From Cymodocea nodosa (taxonomy: Eukaryota; Streptophyta; Magnoliopsida; Alismatales; Cymodoceaceae): DNA of 64,000 bases. The translations under genes and the position numbers were made by a program. A model generated the notes under the pieces. The model saw only the letters and a list, made by a program, of their open reading frames with translations. It had not been told where the DNA came from and did not search any database. The stretch lies in assembly GCA_036874045.1 (NCBI GenBank), contig CM072337.1:4588001-4652000 (forward strand), written 5' to 3'. Shown piece by piece: positions 10,360-22,700 of this stretch. Numbering within the stretch: the first letter of the stretch is position 1; each line of letters starts with the position of its first letter.

Positions 10360-12219
10360 TGTTTGGGTTTTCCCAGCACTACACTAGAAAAACTTGGATT
10401 TGTTACTTCTATTTTTACTTAGTTAATTTATCTTTATGCCTATTCTTTCTTTTAGAAGTAAACAAACAACCTTTAATACAATTTAGATATTAATTCCAAT
10501 TTGTACTTTAACTACAAGTGCACAGTGTCTATTGTATCAGTGCACAAGTACAAGTCGATCCCACAGGGAATTGCTGACGAATTTAAGAAATGTTTGATTG
10601 TGAACAATTCAAATTTATATTCAATAAGCACTCCGTTGAGTTACAGTTAACTCAACGAACTAAGTTCGTTGAGTTATGGCTAACTCAACGGACTATCCTC
10701 GTGGACTTAAGTTAACTCCACGAGCTTGTCTCTTCTTTATAATACTGCTATTTACAGAGGAATTCGGCCAACCATTGGGCGATTCCACAGATTGTAAATA
10801 ACATTAATTAAGCTTTTTAATGCTAGTTAACATTGGATTTATCATTAAGCAATACTAACATTCAGATGATTCGAACAGTAACCATTAAAATCTTTAAGTT
10901 TTTTTGTACGAACCAATTTCAGTAAACTGTAAAATTAAAACTAACATAAAACAATCATAAAACTGATACAGATAACATTAATCACGATACAACACAAACA
11001 ATACAACACTCAAATACAACATACAAACAAAGATAAATTGTTTTTGGTATTTTTGTTTTTGATGTAATGGGCGAAAGGTGAAATGTAAAGTAATCTCACT
11101 TGAGAGTAAATACTTCCAACACTACTTGCAACGCGATTACACCATTGAAAATTAAACTACTTACAATTCTGTCTCCTCTCCCTATAGAATCGCGAGTCCA
11201 GAATTGCAAGATGATCACCTCTTCACCATACAGGCATCAACCCGAAGCCAAGGCTAAAAGCTTTACGATCTCCTAAAATATGAGTCGGCGCTTGGTGAAA
11301 ATGTCTTCCCTTCCCGCGACGCGATCACTCCTCATAGTGGTTGTCAAGCACTATGTTTGGCTCGGAATCGACCCGACATCAGGTAAGTATCCTCACAGAC
11401 CTCCGATGATTGGTGATTATGGTGGTGATGCGATGGTTGGTGTGATACTTCGGAGAATTGCCGATATTGTCTGCAGAAAGCTCGGGGCTCCTCCTCTGTA
11501 TACACTGGCCGTCCAGCGATCACACACACTTCTTCTTTTTTTCTTCTTTTATTTTATATTTCTTCCGTAGTAACTGCTTCTGCTTGAATGGTCGGTTGGA
11601 TTTCCTTCCTTCAGATTAACGGCGATGATTTCTTTCTCCCTACGCGATTGAGTTCCTGCGTGATACATGCAAACGTGGTTTTTCCTTCCAACTATCTGTT
11701 CCTACAACCGCTACAGTGGCATTTTAGAAAATATATAGTTTGTGGGGTTACAGATAACTCAATGGACTTTCTTCGTTGATTTAACTATAAAACACGTGCA
11801 AAAAAATAACAACTTAAGTTTATAACGCTAACCTATCGCGTTGCCTTAATGTTCAATATAGCAACTCAACGCGTACAGTTATGCTAACTTAACGAGTTAT
11901 AACTTAAGTAAATCTACCAGATCTCGACACGTGTCAGCAACAGTTTAAACATAAAATAACATTTCGGAGAGTTACAGGTATAACTATCCGATGCTCAGAT
12001 GCATTTTCGGATACTTAAGAATTTCACAGCCTGCAATTTACCGACTGTTCATAAATATACTAAATTAACATTAATTCCCCAAAATTAAGCTGATTCTTCA
12101 ATTAAAGCATATAACAGTGCAATTATAACATAATGGCTTAATTCTCATATGATAAGCTAAATATTATGCAATTAACCATCATTTAACCGTTAATAATATA
12201 CACTTTTTCATTCTAAACA
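10360..12219 (-). repeat. 5' LTR of element B
   Basis: 1860 bp, TGTTTGGG...CTAAACA. Contains GACACGTGTC (11926-11935) and the CGTTGAGTTA palindromes (about 10630-10720). Open frames inside it (for example 11280-11570) recur in other LTR copies only because the LTRs are homologous. Confidence 0.92.
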
Positions 12220-12742
12220 ACTATTTAAAAGATTTACAAATTTGCTGAGTGACATGGTTAAATTCACAATAATTGGTTAATGCCTGAATATATCTGCATG
12301 CTGTAAAGTAAAATGTAAATTCTGCATAACAGGAAATGAACTGCAAGTTAAATATGCAGATAATGTTCAGATTTAAATGAGTTTTAATTAAAACACTACA
12401 TTCATGATATGTATTTAACTTCATTTAAGTTGAAAAAAATGCAGGAGAAAAAAAAATATAGAAGTTAATACGAGGAGTAAGTTTTAGAAAATTTGCTACG
12501 TATTAAGTCAATGAAGTAAGTCCGTTGAGTTAACCTTAACTCCACGAGGTCAATAATATAATATAAGCTCACTCCGTTGAGTTAACTATAACTCAACGAA
12601 GTTAGTCCGTGGAGTTAGCAATAGTAACCAAAGCTAGTCCGTTGAGTTAACTGTAACTCAACAAGGTTAGTTCGTGGATTAAGCTAAACAGTTATCTTTT
12701 TAGCCACGAACGAAACTTCATGGGTTTAGTGGTTACTGAAAT
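12220..12742 (+). other. Intergenic region of element C after the B insertion
   Basis: Aligns with about 48.99-49.50 kb of element A. Holds several CCGTTGAGTTA / TAACTCAACGA inverted repeats (12510-12690) and no supportable ORF. Confidence 0.7.
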
Positions 12743-12990
12743 TTGAAATTAGAAGTAGAACACGTACCCATAAAAAGAGGAACCACACTACACGTTACAA
12801 GACACGTTCTTGCAACGAGATTCATTTGCTTTATGCACGTGCATTATAAATATAGACTAGAACATTATTTATGAGTTACCAGCACTTGTGGAAGAAAAGG
12901 AAATTCATTGGGGAACTGGAAGAAGTAGCAGATTCAACTTCATCCGTCAATAACTATTTACTGAATATAAAGCTTCAACCTAGTATATAA
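12743..12990 (+). pseudogene. Small conserved ORF of element C, relic
   Basis: Homologous to 49500-49766 (VEHVPIK-, RFICFMH-, HYL.VTST-like codons). The ATG used in A is replaced (CAC TAC ACG here) and the frame is disrupted after the charged segment. Element D begins 31 bases later, at 13021. Confidence 0.5.
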
Positions 12991-13020
12991 TTAAACTTCT
13001 GCTATTTTACTTTATGATGA

Positions 13021-14372
13021 TGTAGAGTCATAATTTATGCAAATTTTATATAGTTAAGTGATGCATTTTAGATGTTTAAAGTCATATACTCATAAGTGTT
13101 TAATGAAGATTTAAATTATAATGCATCTTGGGCAAATAATGTAGTTATGGGCTTAAATGAAGAAAGTAATGCATAAATGAGACTCTATTTGTAATTTAGC
13201 ATTTCATGAAAACACATTTACATCTTGGTGGCAATGCAATTGCATTTTATTAAGTAGATTAAATTTACTTTAGCACTTAGGATCAATTATTTAAATAAGT
13301 ACATGGGTATTTCTAGAATTCAATGAAAAATGTGATTTTTGGTCCTTTTGAAGTATCCATGTTTAGGAATATATCTTATCTTATTTTTTTAGTGTTTTGA
13401 TGTATTTGTTTAAGTTTTAAAGGTTGAAGAATAAGAAAAATAAAGCAAATCAAGTTAGGAGGAATTTTGGCCCTTGGATTGAAGATCAAGGATGGAGATC
13501 AAGCTCCACCACTTGGAGCCTCTATAAAAGGAGGGGCAAGGCCAACATTCCAGCCCTCTCTCTCGTGGGGTTGCCCTCTCATTTCTGCAAGTCGTCAGCT
13601 ACAAACACTCCTTCAAGCCCTCATGGAAGGTGGTGCTCTCCCCCCTCTCGTGAAGCTCCAAGTGGTGGAAGCAAGGTTCGGCCAACCTCTTCTTCTCCTC
13701 TCTTGGTGGTTGCTGGTAGAAGGACGGCTAGGGCACTCTTTCCAGACCTTGTGGGTGATGTGTGGAGCACATTTCCAGCTGTGCAACTATCTCCCTTCTT
13801 CTGTGGATCACTCCTTGTAGAAGAAAGGCAAGGGTTGTGGACTTGAGGTGGATGACTCCTTGTTCTTGGTGTTTGGTGTTGGTTGAAGACCTCCTGCTTC
13901 TGGAAGAGAACTCGTGTGGTGATAGCCACGAATTTCTTGGCTAGGAGGACGGCTAGGAGCAAATCTCTTGCAGCATTCTTCTCCAAACAAGCTTGGACTT
14001 AAAGGTAAAAAGGATTGAAGTGGTTGAGCTCTCTAGGTTTTCATTTCTTTGTGAAGGTTGTGTTTGTTGTAATTTCAATAGGTTAATAATAATTTTTAGA
14101 TGTTGTAGTTGTAGTTTTAGATGTAGTTTTAATGTTACATTGTAGTTTAATCATAGAACTTTAATTTCAGTAGCTTATTATGTTTAGTTTCAATGAATGA
14201 AAGTAAATTTTGGTTGAATCTTGTGAATGTCTGAATGAATATACAAAGTTCTTTTTGTTTATATATGATATTACTAATCAGATGATTAACCCCATTTGTA
14301 TATTTGTAAATATTGTAAATACATGTGTGTTAGATGTGTCTATTCTTTACTTCAAGTTATTTTGAGGTGATT
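13021..14372 (+). repeat. 5' LTR of element D, left part
   Basis: Starts TGTAGAGTCATAAT, as does the 3' LTR at 59859, and stays closely similar to it to about 14303 (61141). A TATA box lies at 13523, followed by a GC-richer transcribed-looking stretch. The LTR is cut at 14372 by element E and resumes near 34466. The total is about 2.0 kb. Confidence 0.88.
13523..13530 (+). promoter_or_regulatory. TATA box in the D 5' LTR
   Basis: TATAAAAG in the context GCCTCTATAAAAGGAGGGG, conserved at 60361-60368 in the 3' LTR. A likely U3/R promoter. Confidence 0.7.
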
Positions 14373-14695
14373 TGTTCGGTTACCCAGCACAACACCAGAA
14401 AAATTGTTTGGATCTCCAGCAACGCACCAGAAAAACTATGATTTGTTAACTTCTGTTTTTACTTAGTTAATTTATCTTTATGCCTATTCTTTTTCTTTTA
14501 GAAGTAAATAAACAACCTTTAATACAATTTAGATATTAATTTCAATTTGTACTTTAATTGCAAGGGCACAATGTCTATTGTATCAGTATGCAAGTACAAG
14601 TCGATCCCACAAGGAATTGCTTAAGAGTTTAGAACTGTCCGTTTGTTAACAATCAAATTTATATATTCAATAAGTTCTCCGTTGATGTTAGGTAT
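14373..14695 (-). repeat. 3' LTR of element E, terminal piece
   Basis: Begins TGTTCGGTTACCC and carries the GGATCTCCAGCAACGCACC segment that defines the long LTR subtype (compare 223-300). It is cut after CTCCGTTGA by element F. The rest is at 24179-25866. Confidence 0.85.
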
Positions 14696-15890
14696 TTAAT
14701 TTTGATGATGTATGCTTTATTAACGTATTTAAATAAGTCTACATAATATTCTCTAAGTATAATAGTTAACAGATTATCAGAAAGTTTCATTTTTATGTCG
14801 GATAAATTAAAGATTTCCGAAGAGCTAGATTTGCAATAGTTAAACTTTTGGATAGTTAACGTTTCGTTTTTGTCAAATACTTTATGTTAAAAACTAGTAT
14901 AGTTAAGTTATCCGCATGTGTATTTTTAATGTTTTAAGTTGTCACGTGTTTTCCATGTGCGTTCGGTAATGAAAAATCGAATAGTTAGACAACTGTTTGA
15001 GTTTTTATACGCATGGATAGATAACTGTTCGAGTTTTGTAAAAGGACTAACAAACAAATAAGTTTCCTAGTTTAGTCACGTGTTTTGCAGGTGCAAGAAC
15101 TCAAAGAGTTAAAGGATAAGTGTTCGAGTTTTGACAGAAGTTAAGGGATAAATGTTCGACTAAATCGAAGACTTAGAAGTTATTCTACAAGACTCCAGGA
15201 AGATAAAATTTCAGTGAATCTACGAGTGGACATCGTGGAAACTCAGATTGTCAGTGAAGAAAGTGGAAATTTAAATAGAAAGTAATTTGGATTAAAGAGA
15301 AAATTAGTACGTGGATTATGGGTTATGGATTGTGGATCAAGTGGATGAACATGTTGAACGTGAAAGACAACAGAGTTCGACTACTAATAGAGAGTACGAG
15401 CTACATTACAATAGAGGATCCTAATCTCAAAAACCAAGTCTGAATATTCAATCTAGATCCCTAACTGAAAAGTTAAGTTTGAATATTCATATTCTAAAAA
15501 GTTCTCCAACATCAGAAGAAGTTCAAAATTCCAAGCAATTTTAGAAAAGAAGCTGCAAACGCAAGAAGTCTGGAAATTCGACAACTGGAGCAGAAGAGAT
15601 ACAGAAGCTGAGCAAAGAGAAAGAAAAGAGCTGTGTGCATAAAGATCAGGTTTTATAAAATTCAAAATTAGTTTTGAAAAAGAGCTTTGTTTTCCTATTT
15701 GAATTGTATATCAAAAATTATTGTATCAAAACCGTCAAGAAGGGAATTGAGCTAAAAAGATATTGTCAATTCTGTCTTGAAATAAAAGAATAGAATTTCA
15801 TTTACGAGTGTTTTGTGCTCTTGTTTTATCCGCTAGTTTAATTACTAAAGACACAATTCACCCCCCTCTTGTGATACAGACAATCCTACA
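14696..15890 (+). repeat. 5' LTR of element F
   Basis: 1195 bp, TGTTAGGTAT...AATCCTACA, two bases before the PBS. It carries four direct copies of a TGTTCGAGTTTT-like unit (about 14990-15165) and CACGTGTTTT elements (about 14940, 15070). Confidence 0.88.
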
Positions 15891-15892
15891 AC

Positions 15893-15904
15893 TGGTATCA
15901 GAGC
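15893..15904 (+). promoter_or_regulatory. Primer-binding site of element F
   Basis: TGGTATCAGAGC, the standard initiator-Met tRNA site of plant Ty1/copia elements, in the context CAACTGGTATCAGAGC. Confidence 0.95.
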
Positions 15905-15994
15905 AATTAAACTGTTTAAAGCGTCCGAAAAGCCTTCATTTCTCTATTTAGGAATTGGTTTTTCTTGTCATTTACTTCGAATCATCTGTTTAAA

Positions 15995-18007
15995 ATGGAT
16001 AATTCTGAAATCTTTGTTATGACTGAAGGACAGACCACTAATCGTCCTCCTATATTCAAAGGTAGCAATTATAGCTACTGGAAATATAGGATGAAAGTAT
16101 TCTTTCAGTCAATCGATTTCAAATTATGGCATATAATTAGCAATCCTATAGTGTTAGTTACGACTCCATATGATACTTGGACTTTTGATGAAAAGGAGCG
16201 AATGACACTAAATGCTAAAGGTTTAAACATCTTGTTTTGTGCTTTATCTCATGATCAATTTAATAAAGTTTCTGCATATCAAACTGCATATGAGATATGG
16301 CATGCATTAGACGTTGCCAACAAAGGTACTAATCAGGTCAAGGAATCTAAGATCAATATGTTAGTACATAAATATGAGCTTTTTAAAATGCACGAAAATG
16401 AATGTATCTCTGACATGTTTTCCTGTTTTCTTGAGATTGTAAATTCATTAAAATCTTTAGGCAAGAAATTCGAGGAAAAAGACTTGGTAAGAAAGATCCT
16501 TAGAGCTTTAACTAAAATTTGGGCTCAAAAGACAACATCTATTGAAGAGTCCAAAGACCTAAATACATATGCTCTCGATGATCTCATAGGAAATCTAACA
16601 GCCTATGAAGTATAACATTTAGATCCAAAAGGGAAAAATCCTAGAAGGGATCTAGCTTTTGAGGCTGATAAAGTCTCAGAAGTCACTAGTGATTCTAACG
16701 ATGATTTATTGTTGTTGACTAGAAAATTTAGAAATCTGTTAAAGAAACGCAAGAACTTCAAGTCAGCAAAGACATCTGGAGATATGGAGAAGAAGTCATT
16801 CACAAAAGACAAAAGTATATGCTACAAGTGCAACAGGCCAGATCACTTTCAAACTGATTGTCCACTCAACAAAGATAAGAAGAATTCGAGGAGGAATTTC
16901 AGGAATAAGAAATTCAAAAAGAGAAGGGTGCTTAAAGTGACATGAGATGACTCTTCAGCTTCACAAAGTGAAGAAACAAAGGATTCAACATCAGACAATG
17001 AATCCTCATCAACATCAGATTTAGAAGAAAATCTGGTAAATGTATGCTTTATGGCAAAATCCAATGAGGTATCCTCTGATCAAAATGCTAATTTTGATAG
17101 TTTTGATGGATTACTTGTTGAATACAATAGACTGACCAGAAAATATAAGAAAGTCAAAATAGAAAGAAAGGACACTAGGAAAATGCTAGATGAATCTGAA
17201 AATAAGATTGATTTTCTGAACTCTACGTTGAATAAATTTAAAGAAGAAAATCAAAGGCATGCACAGGAAATTTTAAAGTTCACTCCTATAGAAAGAAAAT
17301 TGCATGCTGATTGTGAAAATTTAATTGCTGATAAGAAGAAAATGATCTGTGAAATTGAAAAACTGGAACTGACTATTACTGATTTGAATTCAGAAATTGA
17401 TGTGTTAAAGATTAAAGTCTGCAATCAAAAGGCTATATTAAGTAAATGGAATAATAGTCAAACTTTAACAAATGAACTCAGTAGTAAAATATCAAATGTA
17501 GAAAAACATGGTATTGGTTTACACGATGCATCTTTTGAAAATTATATATTGCATGATGGTACTATTAAAAATATTGTTTTTATTTCCAGTACTAAGAATA
17601 GTAAGAGAAAAACTATTCCGTGTGTAATCAAAAAGGGAGAAAAGTATGTGCAAATTGATGAAATGCAGCATATAAATGATACCACATGATGCAAGAATTT
17701 CAAAAGAAATCTTCAAAAGAATCAAGCTAAGACATTTGAGAATTTTAATATTCTTGATCAATTTTCTTCATATTTAAAGAATATCGGATATTGGAAATCA
17801 AATAATGTCAAAAATGAAAATTTCAACTTTGGTTTACATGGAGATAAATGTTCTGATAATTATAACACTAAGAGAAAGAAACGCAAAAATAATTATCAGA
17901 AAATAGATAAGTTGAAGTCTAAAAATATGGATTATTTTGATATGACTTTCTCTAAAATTCATGGACCCACTCAAAAATGGGTTCCAAGAGATAAAATCTC
18001 TTTTTGA
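15995..18007 (+). pseudogene. gag: gag of element F (Sirevirus-like)
   Basis: ATG at 15995, about 90 bases after the PBS. About residues 10-200 form the copia gag core, with PPIFKGSNYSYWKYRMK near the start. The CCHC knuckle CYKCNRPDHFQTDC lies at about 16816-16860 and is followed by a basic stretch, then an acidic Ser-rich block. A long coiled coil (about 17100-17470) is typical of Sirevirus gag. The frame ends at TGA 18005-18007 after PTQKWVPRDK. In-frame stops: TAA 16613-16615, TGA 16943-16945 (probably ex-Trp, before DDSS), TGA 17687-17689. Gag would form the particle; this copy cannot make it intact. Confidence 0.88.
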
Positions 18008-18018
18008 CTGTTTTGTAG

Positions 18019-21000
18019 GTACACAAATCAAAATGGATAATGGATAGTGGAGCATCTAGCTACATGACTGGAGATATACGATTACTTACAGAAATAACAA
18101 AGACCAAGAACGGACAAGTTACTTTTGGAAATAAAAGCAAAACAAATATCCTTGGGTCTGGCAAGGTTTAGGTAACTGAGAAATGTTTTATAAATGATAT
18201 CTTATTAGTTGAAAACTTAGGTTTTAATTTATTGAGTGTTCCTATTTTAATGAAGATTTACAGAGTAATTTTTGAAAAAGATTCCTATAAAATTATGGAC
18301 ATGACTACAAACGAAATTTTATTCACTACATACAAGAAAGGATCTGTTTGTATTCTAACTTTGCCTTCTGATGTTATTAAAGACAATGCTTGCTTAATTG
18401 CAAAATCGAATGAAGTCATTTTATGGCATAGAAGGCTAGGACACTCAAACTTAAAATTATTACAAAAGCTGTCTAAAAAGAATCTAGTTAGAGGTTTACC
18501 TAGTATTAAGTACTCGAAAGAGTTTATGTGTGATGCGTGTCAACTAGGTAAATAACATAAAACATCCTTTAAAAGCTTAAATGAAATAACAAGCAAAAGA
18601 GTATTAGAACTAGTGCATATGGATTTATTTGGACCTACTAGAACAACTAGTCTAGGAGGTAAACATTATGCTTTTGTACTAGTTGATGACTATTCTAGAT
18701 TTACTTGGGTCTATTTTTTAGCTAATAAAACTAAAGTTTTTGAAATATTTAAGATATTTTGTAATAAAGTTCAGAATGAGCAAAATATTAAAATTCAAAA
18801 ACTTAGGAGTGATCATGGTACCGAATTTGATAATGATCAAATGAACACCTTTTGTGAAGAATTAGGCATAGATCATAGGTACTCATTTCCAAGAGCTCCT
18901 TCACAAAATGGGATAGTAGAACGTAAAAACAGATCACTTCAAGAAATGTCCAGAACCATGTTAAATAAGAATAAGTTACCCTTTTTTCTCTGGGCAGAAA
19001 CAGTTCATATAGCATGCTATGTTATAAATAGAGTACATCTAAGACCAATTTTAGATAAAACTCCTTATGAGACATGGTATAACAGGGTTTCCAAAATAAG
19101 TTATTTAAAACCATTTGGCTGTAAGTGTTTTATTTTAAATACTAAGGAACGAAGAGACAAATTTAAAGCCAAATCAGATGAAGGGATTTTTGTTGGTTAT
19201 TCCATTAGAAGTAAAGCATATAGAGTTTATAATAAATCAACAAAAACCATTGAGGAAACCCTGCATGTGAAATTTCATGAAAATTCTCATTTGGATTTGA
19301 GACATGCTGAAAACTTTGATTCAGAAATTCTCCCAGAAATAGTACCAAATGATGTTGACAGAGAAATTGAAAGATTATCTGACGGAATAAGAAATATAAA
19401 CTTAAATGATGAAAATTTAGAAGAAAATAATGTCATACCTATAGAAAATATGGAACAACATAGAAATTGGCGTTATGCTTCATCTCATCCTATTGATCAG
19501 ATAATAGGCGATCCTAATCAAGGAGTTAGGACTAGGTCATCAGTGGTCAACATTTGTGGTGCTTATTCATTTGTTTCTTTACTAGAACCTAAGAAATTGA
19601 AGATGCCTTAGAAGATGAATTTTGGTATTTAGCTATGCAAGATGAGCTAAATCAATTTATAAGAAATGAGGTATGGGATCTAGTTCCACCACCTGAAAAT
19701 CAATCCATAATAGGAACAAGGTGGGTATTTAGAAACAAAGTAGATCAAGATGGACATATAGTTAAAAATAAAGCTAGATTAGTTGCTCAAGGTTACAAGC
19801 AAGAGGAAGGAATTGATTATGATGAAACATTTGCTCCTATTGCTAGACTAGAATCAATACGAATTTTGTTAGCATATGCTTGTTATATGGATTTCAAATT
19901 ATATCAAATAGATGTTAAGACTGCTTTTTAAATGGATACATAAAAGAAGAAGTGTATGTAAAAACAACCTCTAGGTTTTGAAGATTCAAAACATCCTGAG
20001 TATGTTTACAAGCTTAAGAAGGCACTATATGGCCTTAAACAAGCTCCTAGGTCTTGGTATGAAAGATTATCTAAATTTCTTATAGAAAAAGGGTATTCTA
20101 TGGGAAAGGCAGATCACACTCTTTTTATCAAGAAGATTGAAAAAGATATATTAGTAGTTCAAATCTATGTAGATGACATCATATTTGGAGCAACAAATGA
20201 TAAATTAGTTGAGTCCTTTTCGAAAGACATGAATAATCATTTTGAAATGAGTATGATGGGAGAACTATCATTTTTCCTAGGCTTACAAATTAAGCAATTA
20301 GATTAGGGTACTTTTATTTCACAAGAAAAATATATTCAAGATTTATTAAAGAGGTTTGGTTCAGACAACACTAAAACAAAGAATACAACATTGAGTACTA
20401 TCACCAAGTGGATAAAGATGACTCTAGAAAAACTATAGATGTAAAACAATATATAATTATGATTGGTTCATTACTCTATTTAACAGCTAGCCGACTAGAT
20501 ATTATGTTTAGTGTGTGTACTTGTGCTAGATATCAATCTAATCCTAAAGAATCACACCTACTTGCTGTTAAACGAATTTTTAAATATCTATTAGGAACCA
20601 TCAATTTCGGACCGTTTTACTTTAAACACAGTTCTTTAAACTTAGTAGGTTATAGTGATGCTGATTTCGCAGGATATAAGTCTGAAAGAAAAAGCACTAG
20701 TGGCACTTGTCAATTGTTAGGTAATTCTTTAGTGTCATGGTTTAGCAAAAAGCAAAATTGTGTAGCATTATCTACAATTGAAGTTGAATATATAGCTACT
20801 GCACTTTGCTGTGCTCAAATCCTGTGGATCAGACAAACATTAAAAGATTTTAATTTAAACTATGAACCAACCAAGATTTTCTGTGATAGTAGTTCTGCAA
20901 TTAGTTTATCTAAAAATCCTGTCTTACATTCACGAGCAAAACATATAGAAGTTCGACATCATTTTCTAAGGGATAATGTTATAAAAGGAAAAATAGTATT

Positions 21001-21115
21001 AAATTTTGTTCCTACCACAGAACAATTAGCAGATCTATTTACAAAACCCTTAGATGAAAATACATTCTCAAAATTACGATTAGAACTTGGTATCTGTAGG
21101 TTATCTAATATTTAA
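18019..21115 (+). pseudogene. pol: pol of element F: PR-INT-RT-RNase H
   Basis: The pol frame differs from gag and follows a TAG at 18016-18018. Protease has WIMDSGASSYMTGD (about 18034). Integrase has the HHCC finger (HRRLGH ... CDACQLGK, about 18423-18553) and the DDE residues in MDLFGP, RSDHGTEF and GIVERKNRSL. RT has [30 protein letters not shown] and YVDDI (about 20170). RNase H has DADFAGYKSERKSTSG and ends with ADLFTKPL. The integrase-before-RT order is diagnostic of Ty1/copia. Breaks: TAG at about 18169, TAA at 18553, a frameshift near 19590, TAAs near 19929-19940, TAG 20304-20306, and a frameshift near 20408. Confidence 0.92.
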
Positions 21116-22269
21116 TGGTCCTGTTCATTGTATCTTGGTTTGTTATAAGGTAGTTTTAGAATTTAATGTCTTTATTATTAAAAAAAAAAAAAAAAATACA
21201 ACATATCTATTTTCGAATTACAATTTTCTAGTAGTTAAGAATTTATGAAATTCTGATTTTTATTGAAGTTAATTTATTTAAGAAAAATTCAGAAAAGATT
21301 ACTTAAGGAATAGTTAAATTGATTCAATGTGAGTGCCAACTATATTTTTGTTACTTATGTATATGCTATTACAAAGATTTTAACAGGAAAATACATAGAA
21401 AGTATGTACTTTTTATTAAAGGAAAGTTATTAACATTCTGTTAGAAAAATTAAGTCTTGCGGTTGCCTCTAATTTAATTTACTGTCTTGTTTTATTTTTG
21501 TCTGTAATTACTTTAGTAATTAAGTCCATTGGGGGATCTTAAACCCTAGTCACTTAAACCAACTGGTTTGGGATGTGTTGACTGAAAACTAATTTTGCAA
21601 GTAATTCAGATTATATTAAAAAAAAAAAAAAAATTTACCTGTTCTCACTTGTCATTGAGTAACTAGTTATCTTTCCCCTAAGCAAGGGATTATGATCACG
21701 TAAAAAGATGATATTGTGGGAGGTAATACATAAAATATATATATATGAATATAAAAAAAAAAAAAAAGGGGGGGCAATGTACTCAAGCTTAATTTATCTG
21801 TCAAGGTGTTATAACAATCCTGACATAATCTGTGCATATAATCCTTGTTATTTTTGTTATTATCTACTCTTTACACATAATGTACGATATTTATTTGTCT
21901 TAAGTTGTGTACTCATTATTGAAATCTTTTAAGTTTCTGTAGGTATATCTCTATGCATTATCTTTTGTAAACTGAATAAGATAAAAGCCAGACAGTCTAA
22001 ATTGTTAACTCTACTACTTATTTCTGTATTTCATTCAAATTAAAAAAAGAAGAAGAGAGACTCAAATCTATTTAAGGCTTAGCATCCTCTTTAAGTAAGC
22101 AATTTGACCTTTTTAAGCCAACTCTACTTAGGGCTTGGCAACCCAGATTAAGTACACCATAGATTCTTTGCACTACATTTATGTAGGGGGAACAATTTCT
22201 CGTATAATAATTCATATCTTTTGAACTATTATATGTTTTCATGAAAGAATCTACATAATTTCAGGAAAT
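21116..22269 (+). other. 3' noncoding region of element F with first PPT-like block
   Basis: No supportable ORF. Contains poly-A runs (about 21178-21195, 21618-21632), a polypurine tract (21753-21774) followed by CAATGTACTCAAGC, and about 240 bases (21771-22012) that are duplicated at 23642-23884. No LTR start follows this PPT. Confidence 0.7.
21771..22012 (+). repeat. Direct repeat copy 1 (post-PPT block) of element F
   Basis: GGGGCAATGTACTCAAGC... through ...AAATTGTTAACTCT, nearly identical to 23642-23884. Each copy is preceded by an A-rich/G-run polypurine tract. Confidence 0.85.
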
Positions 22270-22700
22270 ACACCTTAATTAAGTACATTTCTAAACTGTC
22301 GGTGACTTGTAGGTATTTTAATTCTTAAGTATTCGAATTTTCTATTGTTTCGGCAAGTTATATTACAAGTATCGGACAGTTGTGTTTTAAAACGTTCAAT
22401 AGACTATTTTATTATTTCCTGAAGTACACGTGTCGAAACCATAATGCATGACTTAAGTGGATTTCGGTAAGTTATCTGTAACTCTCCAAAATGCATCTAG
22501 GCATCAGAAAGTTAGATTTGTAACTGTCTGAAACATCTCTTTATTATAAAACTGCTTAAGTATACGTGTCGTGATCTAGACGATTGACTTAAGTTATCTT
22601 TCGGAAGGTTATCCGTAACTCTCCGAAATGCACTTAAGCATCGGATAGTTATGTTTATAAGTCTCCAAAACTTTCTGAACACCTTAAGTTCAAATTGTGC
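22270..22700 (+). repeat. Gypsy-LTR-like U3 segment inside element F
   Basis: The run from about 22270 aligns with the sense strand of the long LTR subtype (complement of about 1880-2240 and 25400-25690). The best stretch is about 22405-22460 (TTATTATTTCC, ACACGTGTCGAAACC, ATAATGCATGACTTAAGTG). Neither LTR terminus is present, so it is a partial segment, not a nested element. It lies upstream of the accessory ORF. About 22735-22830 adds TCGAACAGTTATG inverted units resembling F's own LTR. Confidence 0.7.

Larger units (their letters stand above)
3322..12219 (-). mobile_element. Element B: pol-less Athila-like element with capsid and F-box ORFs
   Basis: It has two LTRs (3322-5165 and 10360-12219), a PBS (10334-10352) and a PPT next to the 3' LTR (5166-5178, read on the minus strand). 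Flanks are ACTGT (3317-3321) and ACTAT (12220-12224), a probable 5-bp duplication with one change. In element order it carries PBS, (TTGAA)n, palindromic spacer, small ORF, capsid-like gag, F-box ORF, 3' noncoding region. Protease, RT, RNase H, integrase and the transposon-protein ORF are all missing. The two deletion joints fall in A-rich sequence equivalent to about 41.65/46.05 kb and 46.27/49.20 kb of element A. LTR differences are mostly transitions, so insertion is not very recent. Confidence 0.9.
1..13020 (+). mobile_element. Element C: outermost Athila-like Ty3/gypsy retrotransposon, partial
   Basis: The pieces 1-222, 2412-3321 and 12220-13020 align in order with 47.9-49.76 kb of element A: the end of the downstream 'plant transposon protein' ORF, the palindromic intergenic region and the small ORF. 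The gaps are filled by a solo LTR (223-2406) and element B (3322-12219). Element D begins at 13021, so the rest of C should lie right of the window. No LTR of C itself is visible. C is the oldest layer because everything else here sits inside it or inside D. Confidence 0.8.

Noticed and set aside
11280-11570. Open frames in A-family LTRs (for example 11280-11570, 4299-4532, 40390-40653, 54803-55087)
   Set aside because: They run antisense to the element, recur only because LTRs are homologous, end in poly-Phe-like low complexity and differ in start between copies.
13424-13846. 140-codon Ser/Arg/Pro-rich open frame in D's LTR, also at 60262-60684
   Set aside because: The two copies are the same LTR. 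The frame starts without a convincing context, overlaps other open frames on both strands and has no recognisable domain. Its openness is probably due to local GC content.
15893-15904. PBS sequences as tRNA gene fragments
   Set aside because: Only the 12-18 bases complementary to a tRNA 3' end are present, immediately inside an LTR; no cloverleaf follows.
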